From assembly GCA_000424365.1 (NCBI GenBank), contig AUJT01000012.1, positions 1 to 64,000 of the forward strand: 64,000 nucleotides of DNA, read 5' to 3'. The translations under genes and the position numbers were made by a program. This DNA comes from Lachnospiraceae bacterium NK4A144 (GTDB lineage: Bacteria > Bacillota > Clostridia > Lachnospirales > Lachnospiraceae). Positions 7,091-15,643 of the stretch are shown in pieces (the stretch's first letter is position 1; each line of letters opens with the position of its first letter). The notes beneath the pieces were generated by a model, which ran no database searches, was not told the DNA's origin, and saw only the letters and a list, made by a program, of their open reading frames with translations.

Positions 7091-8968
7091 TTAGCTGAAC
7101 TTAGGTGATTTACCTTTTTGGGCAATGCCGATGTAGGTTTTGCCGGTGTTGAGTTTTATCTCATTTCCTGCGTCGTCGTAGTATTTGGTAGGAGCATAGT
7201 CACCTGTCTTTTTCCAGGTGATGTGGATACATTTTCCCTTTGTGAAGTAGTAGCCGTCTTCGGTTGAATCGATCATTGTGAATCCGAGATAGCCCTTCTT
7301 ATCAAGCTGCTTCCACTTTGTGTTCTGGATGATGACGTTAGCAAAGGAAATCTGCTTTCCGTTTATGGCATCTGTCTGAGCACCGCCGTGGATACTCTTG
7401 TAGTAAACTCCCTGAGAAGCATTGTAGGTGAATTTACTTTTGCTGTAAGGGAAGATTTCAGAGAGGTCGATATTTGTCGCACTCTGTACTCCCGGAGCAT
7501 CTGCAAGAGTATTTACGCCATCAGCAAAAGTAAAGTGCTTTGAGTTATAGTAGCCTGCTCTGAGATTTGTGGAGTAACCCTGCTGCACACAGGCTTTCTG
7601 CACACCGGATGCTGAGATATAAGCATTGTGAGGCGCGGTTCTGTCATTACTTCTGAAAAACTGTCCGGCGCCCGGAGCTTTTCCGCCTACACCATATTCA
7701 TAAGTGCCGGAGATATTGTTCATGTCAGGACCGTTTATCACGCCCTTCATGTAGGCAACTCCTCCGAAGTGGATGAGGATCGGATCCCATTCTTTTGCAG
7801 CATAGATATAGTAAAGTCGGCAGCTTCTTAAGTTTCCGATTCTGGAAAGACCTGTCCAGTTTGGAATGATAGCCATCTGACGGGAAATGCCGCCTTCTTC
7901 CATGATCTCGTAGAGGACATCAGCCTTACTGATACCGTAGGAGGGCTGAGCGGCTTTATCTGTCGGCATCATTACGGCAAGAGGACGGAGATTTGCCTGA
8001 GCGGATGTAACGGTTTCGTTTGTGTAGACGCTCTTAGTACTGTTTTCGGTGTATGTTCCGACAACGTTCTTTGGAGTGGCTGCGGAATTATCCTCTGCAC
8101 CGTCAAGCATCATAGAGTCAATATCGTCATCAGGACCAACGGTTTGAAAATTTGTTCCTGAAGAGGTGCTGCTCTGGGTCAGAGCACCTGCTGTATAGTG
8201 TCCGAGGTATTTTCCATAGTAGTTAGCCCATGAATAGCTGTACTTGCCGGTAGGAGCAGGCTTGCCGGAGCCGAGAGCTTTATAGGATGCGGAAGAGAGC
8301 TGTGTATTTAATACGGAAGCATCCAAACTTGCTGCGTAGGTCGCTACGTTAAAGGAAGCATTTCCGGATTCACCCTTTGCTATGCCGACTTCTACGAAAT
8401 GACGCAGGAGCTCTGCAGGGTTATTGCCGATGCTGGCAGCCAGTTCGGGGTGAGACGCCAGATAATATGCTGCGTCAAAAACTTTTGAATAGTCACGTCC
8501 GTTATAAGTCGTTGCAGTTACAGTGGCTTCCGGACGACCGATCAGATACGGATTTCCGAGACAGCTGTGAAGGATGTTATAAAAGGCATCCGGTGATCCG
8601 TTTTTCTTTGCCAGATACTCATCACAGTAAGAAGAAAGAGTTGAGTAGCTCATGGTGTAGCCATTATCCAGGAGCATTTCGAGATTTCTGTAGTTATTCT
8701 TTGCCATGTCGAGAGTGATTTCCGTACTTCCGAGCATGTTAGAGGGAGCGAAGCTCCAGTAGGTGTTTTCGACTTCTGTAAGGAAAGACGGATTCCACAT
8801 GGTCTTATCCGTGGTGCCAAGTGCGGATGACATGGCTGCGGTTGTGGTAAATACGGTGTTTCGTGTGACCGCTCCATAGGAAACATCAGTAAAGGCAGAA
8901 GTACATAAAAGCCCTGTTGTGAGAACTGTGCATAAAAATGCACTGAACATAGTTCGTAAAGATTTCAT
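7091..8968 (-). CDS. Secreted DUF3048 (YerB-like) surface protein
   Basis: 625 residues from the ATG at 8968, which has GGGAGG 5 bases upstream; the longer frame to 9100 has no such site. A signal peptide (MKSLRTMFSAFLCTVLTTG...) is followed by a helical region, then a short motif (about 160-195; DAAYYLASHPELAAS ... LLRHFVEVGIAKGE) of the type repeated in Lachnospiraceae surface proteins. A Ser/Thr-rich linker leads to a DUF3048 domain (about 328-625; RPLAVMMPTDKAAQPSYG, LSRIGNLRSCRLYY). DUF3048 proteins are exported with unproven function; YerB is the Bacillus relative. There is no lipobox, so it is probably secreted or loosely wall-bound. Confidence 0.75.
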   Translation of the reverse strand: MKSLRTMFSAFLCTVLTTGLLCTSAFTDVSYGAVTRNTVFTTTAAMSSALGTTDKTMWNPSFLTEVENTYWSFAPSNMLGSTEITLDMAKNNYRNLEMLLDNGYTMSYSTLSSYCDEYLAKKNGSPDAFYNILHSCLGNPYLIGRPEATVTATTYNGRDYSKVFDAAYYLASHPELAASIGNNPAELLRHFVEVGIAKGESGNASFNVATYAASLDASVLNTQLSSASYKALGSGKPAPTGKYSYSWANYYGKYLGHYTAGALTQSSTSSGTNFQTVGPDDDIDSMMLDGAEDNSAATPKNVVGTYTENSTKSVYTNETVTSAQANLRPLAVMMPTDKAAQPSYGISKADVLYEIMEEGGISRQMAIIPNWTGLSRIGNLRSCRLYYIYAAKEWDPILIHFGGVAYMKGVINGPDMNNISGTYEYGVGGKAPGAGQFFRSNDRTAPHNAYISASGVQKACVQQGYSTNLRAGYYNSKHFTFADGVNTLADAPGVQSATNIDLSEIFPYSKSKFTYNASQGVYYKSIHGGAQTDAINGKQISFANVIIQNTKWKQLDKKGYLGFTMIDSTEDGYYFTKGKCIHITWKKTGDYAPTKYYDDAGNEIKLNTGKTYIGIAQKGKSPKFS

Positions 8969-9059
8969 GAGACCTCCCATTTTTACATTTTTTTGTGCAT
9001 GATTATTATAACTCATTTTTTTAATGGAAATTGTTTTTATATAGACCAAACGGTTAATG

Positions 9060-9087
9060 TTGAAAAAAAATAAAAAGGTGATATAAT
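9060..9087 (+). promoter_or_regulatory. Sigma-A promoter for the flavin-type oxidoreductase gene
   Basis: TTGAAA (9060-9065), a 16-base A-rich spacer and TATAAT (9082-9087), about 90 bases ahead of the gene at 9181. Confidence 0.65.
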
Positions 9088-9180
9088 AGATTTTGTGCAA
9101 TCTAATTAAATCCTACGAAATGATGGCAGAGCAAGAGCACTTTTACCGCTTGCATCACATTATAATTAAGGAGGAAAATT

Positions 9181-9582
9181 ATGACAGGAGCAGAAAGAGT
9201 TAATCAGTATCTTAGTGAGGCAAAGACCTATTATCTCGCAACAGTAGATAATGATCAGCCGCGCGTTCGTCCTTTCGGAACATCTCTTCTTTTTGAAGGA
9301 AAGGTTTATATCCAGACAGGTCTTAAGAAAGATGTAGCGCATCAGATAGAGAAAAATCCGAAGTTCGAGATATGTGCATGCAAGGGTGCAGACTGGCTCA
9401 GAGTATCAGGAGAACTGGTATATGATGAGAGGATCGAGCCTCAGGAAGCAATGCTCGAGGCATATCCTTCTCTGAAAAATATGTACACACCCGGAGACGG
9501 AAATACAGCTGTATATTACATTAAGAATGCAACTGCAACCTTCTCAAGTTTCACAGCAGCTCCGGAAACTATAAACTTCTAA
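9181..9582 (+). CDS. Pyridoxamine 5'-phosphate oxidase family protein
   Basis: 133-residue split-barrel flavin-binding protein (YATVDNDQPRVRPFG-like opening, KVYIQTGLKKDVAHQI, VSGELVYDE), similar to the small PPOX/NimA-type proteins common in gut anaerobes. It probably binds FMN or F420-like cofactors and reduces an unknown substrate; true PdxH activity is unlikely at this length. AGGAGG-like AAGGAGG is 6 bases before the ATG. Single gene with its own promoter at 9060. Confidence 0.8.
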   Translation: MTGAERVNQYLSEAKTYYLATVDNDQPRVRPFGTSLLFEGKVYIQTGLKKDVAHQIEKNPKFEICACKGADWLRVSGELVYDERIEPQEAMLEAYPSLKNMYTPGDGNTAVYYIKNATATFSSFTAAPETINF

Positions 9583-9659
9583 AGCAAAATAAAAAAAACT
9601 CCGATAAAGGTGATATAAAACGCACGATCTAAACATATGATCCAGAGGAGAGTGAAAAT

Positions 9660-10007
9660 ATGACACCTGAAGAATTTTATAATGAGATAGGCGGCGACTA
9701 TAGTGAAGTGACTCGCAGGATACCCTTACCCAATAAGATCCCGCGTTTCATAAAAATGTTCCTTGAGGATAAAAACTATCAGGAGCTCAAAGTTGCCATA
9801 GAGGACGAAAACGTAGACAACGCTTTCAAAGCAGCCCATAACCTGAAAGGTGTATCAGCAAATCTGGCATTAAAAAATCTATCGGAGCAAGCCTCAGCAA
9901 TAACAGAAGCTCTCCGAAACGGAGACATGGCAGAAGCCAAAAAGATCATGCCCTCCGTCACCGAGAGCTACGAAAAAATAGCCACCCTCGCAGGTGAGCT
10001 GGCATAA
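9660..10007 (+). CDS. Stand-alone histidine phosphotransfer (Hpt) protein
   Basis: 115-residue four-helix Hpt domain. The phospho-accepting histidine is in AAHNLKGVSANLAL (about residue 60). Hpt proteins shuttle phosphate between the receiver of a hybrid kinase and a separate response regulator. The two hybrid kinases just downstream on the opposite strand (10053-15468) end in receivers and carry no Hpt domain, so this protein is a natural partner. Convergent with them; a shared terminator follows. Confidence 0.85.
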   Translation: MTPEEFYNEIGGDYSEVTRRIPLPNKIPRFIKMFLEDKNYQELKVAIEDENVDNAFKAAHNLKGVSANLALKNLSEQASAITEALRNGDMAEAKKIMPSVTESYEKIATLAGELA

Positions 10008-10013
10008 CATATC

Positions 10014-10044
10014 AAAAGACCGCATCCATAGGAGCGGTCTTTTT
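10014..10044. terminator. Bidirectional terminator between hpt and hybrid kinase
   Basis: Stem AAAAGACCGC (10014-10023) with GCGGTCTTTT (10034-10043), a 10-base loop and T-runs on both strands. Confidence 0.85.
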
Positions 10045-10052
10045 GCATTCAT

Positions 10053-12539
10053 TTAATGCATCAAATTCTCTAACGTCTCAAAAAGCAGATCCGGCTCAAC
10101 CGGCTTGCTAAGATGAGCATTCATCCCGGACTGAAGAGAACGCTGTACATCCTCATCAAAAGCATTTGCAGTCAGGGCAATGATCGGAACAGACTTCGCG
10201 TCATCCCGGTCAAGAGCACGGATAGCCTCGGTAGCTTCCAGTCCGTTTATGACAGGCATCCGGATATCCATAAGAATCGCATCATAAAATCCCGGTTCAC
10301 TCTTACTAAACATATCAACGGCAATCTGGCCATTCTCGGCGTGATCCGCTGAAATATCCCTCATATCAAGAACCTCAAGCATGATCTCGGCATTGATCTC
10401 AGTATCCTCAACAAGAAGAATGTGCCTGCCGGAAAGACCGGTCTTAGCGGGCAGAGTCTCTTCATCCGGAGTCTTTGAATTATCATCAGAACTATCCCGT
10501 GAAATCTTCAAAGTAACTGTAACGATAAAAGTTGAACCCTTTCCCTTCTCGGAATCAACCTCTATCTTTCCGTTCATCATATCAATGATATTTTTCGTAA
10601 TAGCCATTCCAAGACCGGTGCTGCCGTATTTATTCGCCAGGTTCTCATCTTCCTGAGAAAAAATATCAAAAATCTTAGGAATAAAATCCTTGCTCATGCC
10701 GATTCCGGTATCCTTCACAGTAAAGCGTAAGGTAGCATTGTCATCAAAATATGTCAATGGTTCCACAATAAAAGTAATAGAACCGCGAGTAGGAGTAAAC
10801 TTCACAGCGTTGCCAAGGATATTCATGAAAACCTGCTTAAGCTTCGTATTGTCGCCTATATAATGGCCATCAACAGACTCCTTGATAAGACATTTGTATG
10901 AAAGTCCCTTATCATCACACTGACTTTTGATCACTGTATTGATCTCGTTTAAAAGTTCACGCATAGAAAATTCTTCATTATTCAGGATCATCAGTCCGCT
11001 CTCTATGCGGCTCATATCAAGGATAGAATTAATGAGCCGTAAGAGATGCTGTGCATTGCTGTTTATCTTTTGCAGATAATCCCGTGTTTGAGGAGTGATA
11101 TTAGGATCTTTTTCCGCAATAGCAGTGAGCCCTATGATAGCATTCATCGGTGTTCTGATCTCGTGGCTAATAGAACTCAAAAAAGAAGTTTTGGCAATAT
11201 TTGCCTCTTTTGCGGCTTCCAGAGCCTTTTGAAGAGCCTGGTTTTTCTCCATGCCGGCACGGGTCTCCTGATCAACATCCGAAAAACCAATGCCAACGGC
11301 GTGAACGATGTTATCATCACGGTCTTCGATACGGCGTACGCCTGCCATGCGGAGCATTTCATAGCGTTCGACACCATTCTTAATAGCCAGATATCTGTGA
11401 GCGATAAGGGCCTCGGATAATAATCGTTTTCTGATATTGTCAGGATTAACAAAGTCCAGAAAAGCCTGACGTTCGGTCTCTGCCACGTAGTCGTTTGCAT
11501 AGTTGGTTATCGTATCCAAATATTTAAAATGAGAACCTTCCTCTATACCATCATTCATTTTGTGATCGGCGCGGAAACAGATACCCTCATCACGATCGAG
11601 ATCAATGTAATAAACCGTACGGTAATCAGAAGCCATAGCAGTGATCATACGGCTTTCCTGAATATTTGAAGCAACGATCTGACGGCGGAGTATATTACGT
11701 ATATACCGTACCTTGACATTCAATGTGCCGATATCATCAAGAGACTCGGAAGGAATGTCGTTTTCATCATTAGAAATATCGTTATCCTCGGAAATAACGG
11801 TATAGCTGCTGTCTTTCGCGTCATCTTTTATCTCATTTATGAGATCTTCGATATCATTAGAAAGCTCACCGAGTTCGTCGTTAAGGAATCTGAGGCGTTT
11901 TCTCATCTTTGTGGTACTTACAAGCACAAGAGAAGCACCGACGAGTAATGATACGATACTAAAAAGAACTACGGTAATGCCATACTTTGACAGCTGCTTT
12001 TCATACCAGTCGGCACTGAAATCGATGCAGACGATACCGCCAACATTTCCTTTAGAATCATAGATAGGGCAGTAGGCACTGTAGAATTTTCCCCAGGCAT
12101 CTTCGTACGGTTCGTCATCAACAGACGGAGTCCCCTGTGAAGCAGCGATAAGTGCCGGAGTGACCTTTACAAGCTCACCATATTCAGCAGCTTCTGTTTC
12201 GTGAGGATCCACCGTAAAGATAAAAGTGCCGTCCTTCATATCACGGACTGTATAAATGAACTCGAGATTGATATTGTCCTGAAACTTTTTCAGCGTATTA
12301 AAGATCCGGTCATATTCGGGAGTACCTTCGCTGTTTTCGTTGATCATCTCAAGCTCATCGCCGTCTATCATATCCGATGAAGTATTTACGATATCAAGCA
12401 TACGGTCATTGATAAACTGTTTTAAAAGCCGCTTAGATTGTGATAAAAGGAGGTAACCTAGCAAAAAATTCCCCAAGAGGAGAAGGGCACATATGAAAAA
12501 GATGGAGCGTGCAGTTGAACTATTATTGCGCTTTTTCAT
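10053..12539 (-). CDS. Hybrid sensor histidine kinase / receiver
   Basis: 828 residues. Helix 1 (about 14-34), an extracellular sensor with a Cache-like feel (SSDMIDGDELEMI ... DFSADWYEKQL), helix 2 (about 190-210), an acidic linker, a PAS-like region, HisKA with SHEIRTPMNAIIGL (His about 458), HATPase with NILGNAVKFTP, DTGIGM and GLGMAI, then a receiver with MDIRMP (Asp about 755) and a conserved Lys in SKP. No output domain, so phosphate must leave through an Hpt protein. AGGAGG stands 6 bases before the ATG. The start overlaps the end of the upstream permease-kinase by 17 bases, implying coupled translation. Confidence 0.92.
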   Translation of the reverse strand: MKKRNNSSTARSIFFICALLLLGNFLLGYLLLSQSKRLLKQFINDRMLDIVNTSSDMIDGDELEMINENSEGTPEYDRIFNTLKKFQDNINLEFIYTVRDMKDGTFIFTVDPHETEAAEYGELVKVTPALIAASQGTPSVDDEPYEDAWGKFYSAYCPIYDSKGNVGGIVCIDFSADWYEKQLSKYGITVVLFSIVSLLVGASLVLVSTTKMRKRLRFLNDELGELSNDIEDLINEIKDDAKDSSYTVISEDNDISNDENDIPSESLDDIGTLNVKVRYIRNILRRQIVASNIQESRMITAMASDYRTVYYIDLDRDEGICFRADHKMNDGIEEGSHFKYLDTITNYANDYVAETERQAFLDFVNPDNIRKRLLSEALIAHRYLAIKNGVERYEMLRMAGVRRIEDRDDNIVHAVGIGFSDVDQETRAGMEKNQALQKALEAAKEANIAKTSFLSSISHEIRTPMNAIIGLTAIAEKDPNITPQTRDYLQKINSNAQHLLRLINSILDMSRIESGLMILNNEEFSMRELLNEINTVIKSQCDDKGLSYKCLIKESVDGHYIGDNTKLKQVFMNILGNAVKFTPTRGSITFIVEPLTYFDDNATLRFTVKDTGIGMSKDFIPKIFDIFSQEDENLANKYGSTGLGMAITKNIIDMMNGKIEVDSEKGKGSTFIVTVTLKISRDSSDDNSKTPDEETLPAKTGLSGRHILLVEDTEINAEIMLEVLDMRDISADHAENGQIAVDMFSKSEPGFYDAILMDIRMPVINGLEATEAIRALDRDDAKSVPIIALTANAFDEDVQRSLQSGMNAHLSKPVEPDLLFETLENLMH

Positions 12540-15468
12540 TTTGACCTCCTTTCTTAGAAAGAACTTTTGATAACTCTTCTTTTATATTGTCAATGTCGAT
12601 CGGTTTTGCGATGTGACCGTTCATTCCTGCATCCTTCGCATTCTGTACGTCATCTGCAAAAGCATTGGCAGTCATGGCGATGATCGGGATCGAAGCCAGT
12701 GTCTTATCGGGAATGGCACGGATGGCTCTTGTCGCTTCGTAACCGTTCATTTCAGGCATCTGTACATCCATCAGAACTGCATCGAGATCGCCCGGAGCAG
12801 AAGCAGCGACAGCTTCGTAAGCTTCTTTTCCGTTTTCGGCGATTGACAGGATAAAGCCGGCATCTTCCAAAATAAGTGATGCAATGTCCCTGTTTATCTC
12901 ATTATCTTCAACGAGCAGCAGTCTAATGCCTGTAAAATCAGTGATCGTGCAGGCGTCAGGTTCATCGTATCCGGGCTGGTCGTTTGGTTCGTCCAGAGCC
13001 AGAGGAAGGGAGAAACATACTGTAAAGCATGATCCCTGTCCGATCTCTGTCTGAACTGAGATCGTTCCTCCCATAAGGTCAACGATACTCTTGGTGATAG
13101 CCATTCCGAGACCTGTACCTTGGATTTCAGACGCGTTTTTGTCGCGGGAATATGCATCAAAAACTTTTTTGGCAAATTCCGGACTCATGCCGATGCCGGT
13201 ATCGCTGATCTTTAATTCATAGGAAGCGGTATCTTCCGTTGAAGAAGTTTCTGCTATATATACATCTACACTTCCGCCTTCGGGAGTATATTTATAGGCG
13301 TTACTCACGAGATTCAGAAGGACACGGTTAAGTCTCTTAACATCACACATGACAAATTTATGTACAATGTCTTGTGAGTCTACCTTAAAGTCAAGATGCT
13401 TTGACTTCATCTGTGTTTCAAATAAGTAATAGGTTTCACTGAGTGCTTTGGACAGATCGGTCTTTACCGGACAAAGCTCTAACTTTCCGTTTTCGATACG
13501 GCTCATATCCAGAATGTCGTTAATAAGAGACAGCAGATGATTACTCGAAAACTCGATCTTTTCAAGGTAATCAACAGCTTCCGGTGGAAGACCGTCCAAT
13601 TTTTTGGTCACGGAAATATAACCGATGATGGCATTCATCGGTGTACGGATATCATGACTCATATTAGAAAGAAAGATGCTCTTTGCACGGTTGCTTTCTT
13701 CGGCTTTTATACGCTTGGTCTCTATCTTTTTCTCACGTTCCGTCATAGAAGAATAAATCTTAAACATGATAAAAAGAGAGATCATGATGATCGCCATTTG
13801 AATACAGCTATGCTGGACAAAGTCATCGTTAACAGTGTCCATCTCGGTTTTCAATTTGTCATCGGTTTCGCGTATATCCTCCAGATCAAGAGTTATATTG
13901 TATTCCTCCAGAGTATCTGAGTGGTAATCGCTAAGGTCACTTAAGACTCTTTCCGTAGCATTTCGTGTAGCTTGTCTCAGCCACAGTATGGATGTGAAAA
14001 ATACGAGGAAAAGCAGAGTTATCCATACGATCGTGGTTTTCCCGAAACGGTTTTCCGTATCATGATTAAATACGATATAGAAAAATAGAAAACCGATGAT
14101 GCTCCAAAAGATCAGTATCATGTAAGATTCTGCAGACAGTCCGGAAACGGTAAAGATATTCGGAATCATGAAGTAAAGCAAGAAGATTAGAGAGATTATC
14201 GCTCCTGTAATACCTGTGATCTGTACGGGCTTGTTTTTATCCTTTTTCGCGATCTTAAAAGCTGCAGCAGAAGTATAGGTGTACGCGATAAGAGCACCTA
14301 TGGTACTGATATCCACGATCCATCCTATGGCAGCTCTGCCTACAAATGGTACAAAAATAGAAATACCGATCAGGAACTTAAGAGCATTTGAAGGAGTATG
14401 ATTTTTATCGAGTTCACCGAACCAGCCGGGCAGGATATTGTCCTCGGTCATAGCGAAAAGCAGACGGCTCGCGGCGATATAGTTACCAATGAGGCCTGTG
14501 ACGATGCCGCCGAGAACGGAAAGCGCCAAAAGTATCTGGCCGGGATAACCAAGATGAGTGATCGCGGCATAGAAGGTCGGGATCGATGAAATATCATCAT
14601 GTCTGGAGAGATTATGTATGTATTCGAACCAGTTGCTGTACTGAGCCGGATAAGTCGATGAAGCCATGAGTGCCAGCAGGATGTAGCACAGTGCTCCGAG
14701 TATCAAGGCAACAGACATGATCTTTAGTGACTTTTTGGGTGAAAAGTTAAACCCTTGCGTTGAATTTGAGATCGATTCAAAACCAACAAAGGCCCATGGT
14801 GCCAGAACTGCGATATTTAAGACCTGAAGAAACAGGTTTTCACCGGATGGAGAAAATGCCGGTGCGGTTTTTTCTAAGCCGCCGTGATAAAAAAGGATAA
14901 CAAAAGCGCAGATCACTATCCCGCAGACCATTACTATAACCATTACGGTCTGGATGATGATAGCAATGTGCTTGTTTTTTATACAGATAAAACCAAAGAG
15001 CAATATGAAAGCGAGAGTCAGCAGGATCTCTCCGAAGTAAACGTGATATCCTGCGACCATATAGTGGAAGCCCCATTGCAGAGCACTGCCAAAAAGGTTT
15101 CGAACGATCAGAACGATGGCTGTAGCATTTGCCCACATGATGGCTATATACACGAGGAGCAGGAACCATGCGCTTAAAAGACCATGATCAAATCCGAAGG
15201 CTCTTATTGAATACGTGAGTGTACCTCCGGCATCCGGATATTTATTCATAAGAAAATGGTAATTAACACCTATTATCAGCATGATGAGAGCACCTATGCC
15301 GATGCCCAGCGCAGTTCCGACAGGACCGGCAAGAGGCAGGAACGTGGTTCCGGGCATGATAAATGCGCCCCATCCTACGGCACATCCGAGAGACAGAGCC
15401 AAAACTTCTATCGGAGAAAGATAATGAGTGAGACCATGTGAAGTGTTTTCATTATTAGAAGCTCCCAT
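12523..15468 (-). CDS. Amino-acid-permease-like domain fused to hybrid histidine kinase
   Basis: 981 residues. Residues about 1-490 form a complete APC-superfamily transporter-like domain (about 12 helices; LSPIEVLALSLGCAVGWGAF at the first broken helix, GFESISNSTQGF further on). After another helix at about 560 come HisKA (SHDIRTPMNAIIGY, His about 606), HATPase (NLVSNAYKYTPEGG, DTGIGMS, GTGLGMAI) and a receiver (MDVQMPEMNG, Asp about 899). It resembles transporter-kinase fusions such as CbrA, but with an APC rather than an SLC5 transporter. It probably senses or carries an amino acid and signals. Overlaps the next kinase gene by 17 bases. Confidence 0.9.
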   Translation of the reverse strand: MGASNNENTSHGLTHYLSPIEVLALSLGCAVGWGAFIMPGTTFLPLAGPVGTALGIGIGALIMLIIGVNYHFLMNKYPDAGGTLTYSIRAFGFDHGLLSAWFLLLVYIAIMWANATAIVLIVRNLFGSALQWGFHYMVAGYHVYFGEILLTLAFILLFGFICIKNKHIAIIIQTVMVIVMVCGIVICAFVILFYHGGLEKTAPAFSPSGENLFLQVLNIAVLAPWAFVGFESISNSTQGFNFSPKKSLKIMSVALILGALCYILLALMASSTYPAQYSNWFEYIHNLSRHDDISSIPTFYAAITHLGYPGQILLALSVLGGIVTGLIGNYIAASRLLFAMTEDNILPGWFGELDKNHTPSNALKFLIGISIFVPFVGRAAIGWIVDISTIGALIAYTYTSAAAFKIAKKDKNKPVQITGITGAIISLIFLLYFMIPNIFTVSGLSAESYMILIFWSIIGFLFFYIVFNHDTENRFGKTTIVWITLLFLVFFTSILWLRQATRNATERVLSDLSDYHSDTLEEYNITLDLEDIRETDDKLKTEMDTVNDDFVQHSCIQMAIIMISLFIMFKIYSSMTEREKKIETKRIKAEESNRAKSIFLSNMSHDIRTPMNAIIGYISVTKKLDGLPPEAVDYLEKIEFSSNHLLSLINDILDMSRIENGKLELCPVKTDLSKALSETYYLFETQMKSKHLDFKVDSQDIVHKFVMCDVKRLNRVLLNLVSNAYKYTPEGGSVDVYIAETSSTEDTASYELKISDTGIGMSPEFAKKVFDAYSRDKNASEIQGTGLGMAITKSIVDLMGGTISVQTEIGQGSCFTVCFSLPLALDEPNDQPGYDEPDACTITDFTGIRLLLVEDNEINRDIASLILEDAGFILSIAENGKEAYEAVAASAPGDLDAVLMDVQMPEMNGYEATRAIRAIPDKTLASIPIIAMTANAFADDVQNAKDAGMNGHIAKPIDIDNIKEELSKVLSKKGGQNEKAQ

Positions 15469-15581
15469 AAAAAGCCCCCCTTTACATACTATATTTATCG
15501 TTTATGGCTTTGAAATTCAAAAGAGTTGTGCCATTGTTTCATCAAAAATGCACAAAGCCTGCCTATTGGCGGGGACGAACG

Positions 15582-15620
15582 AAAAAGCTCCTCCATGTTG
15601 ATGCATGGAGGAGCTTTTTT
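15582..15620 (-). terminator. Terminator after uracil permease
   Basis: Strong stem AAAAAGCTCCTCCATG with CATGGAGGAGCTTTTT, a 6-base loop, and T/A-runs on both sides. It lies 24 bases beyond the uraA stop on the minus strand. Confidence 0.85.
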
Positions 15621-15643
15621 AACTTATTTTAGGAAATTCTACC

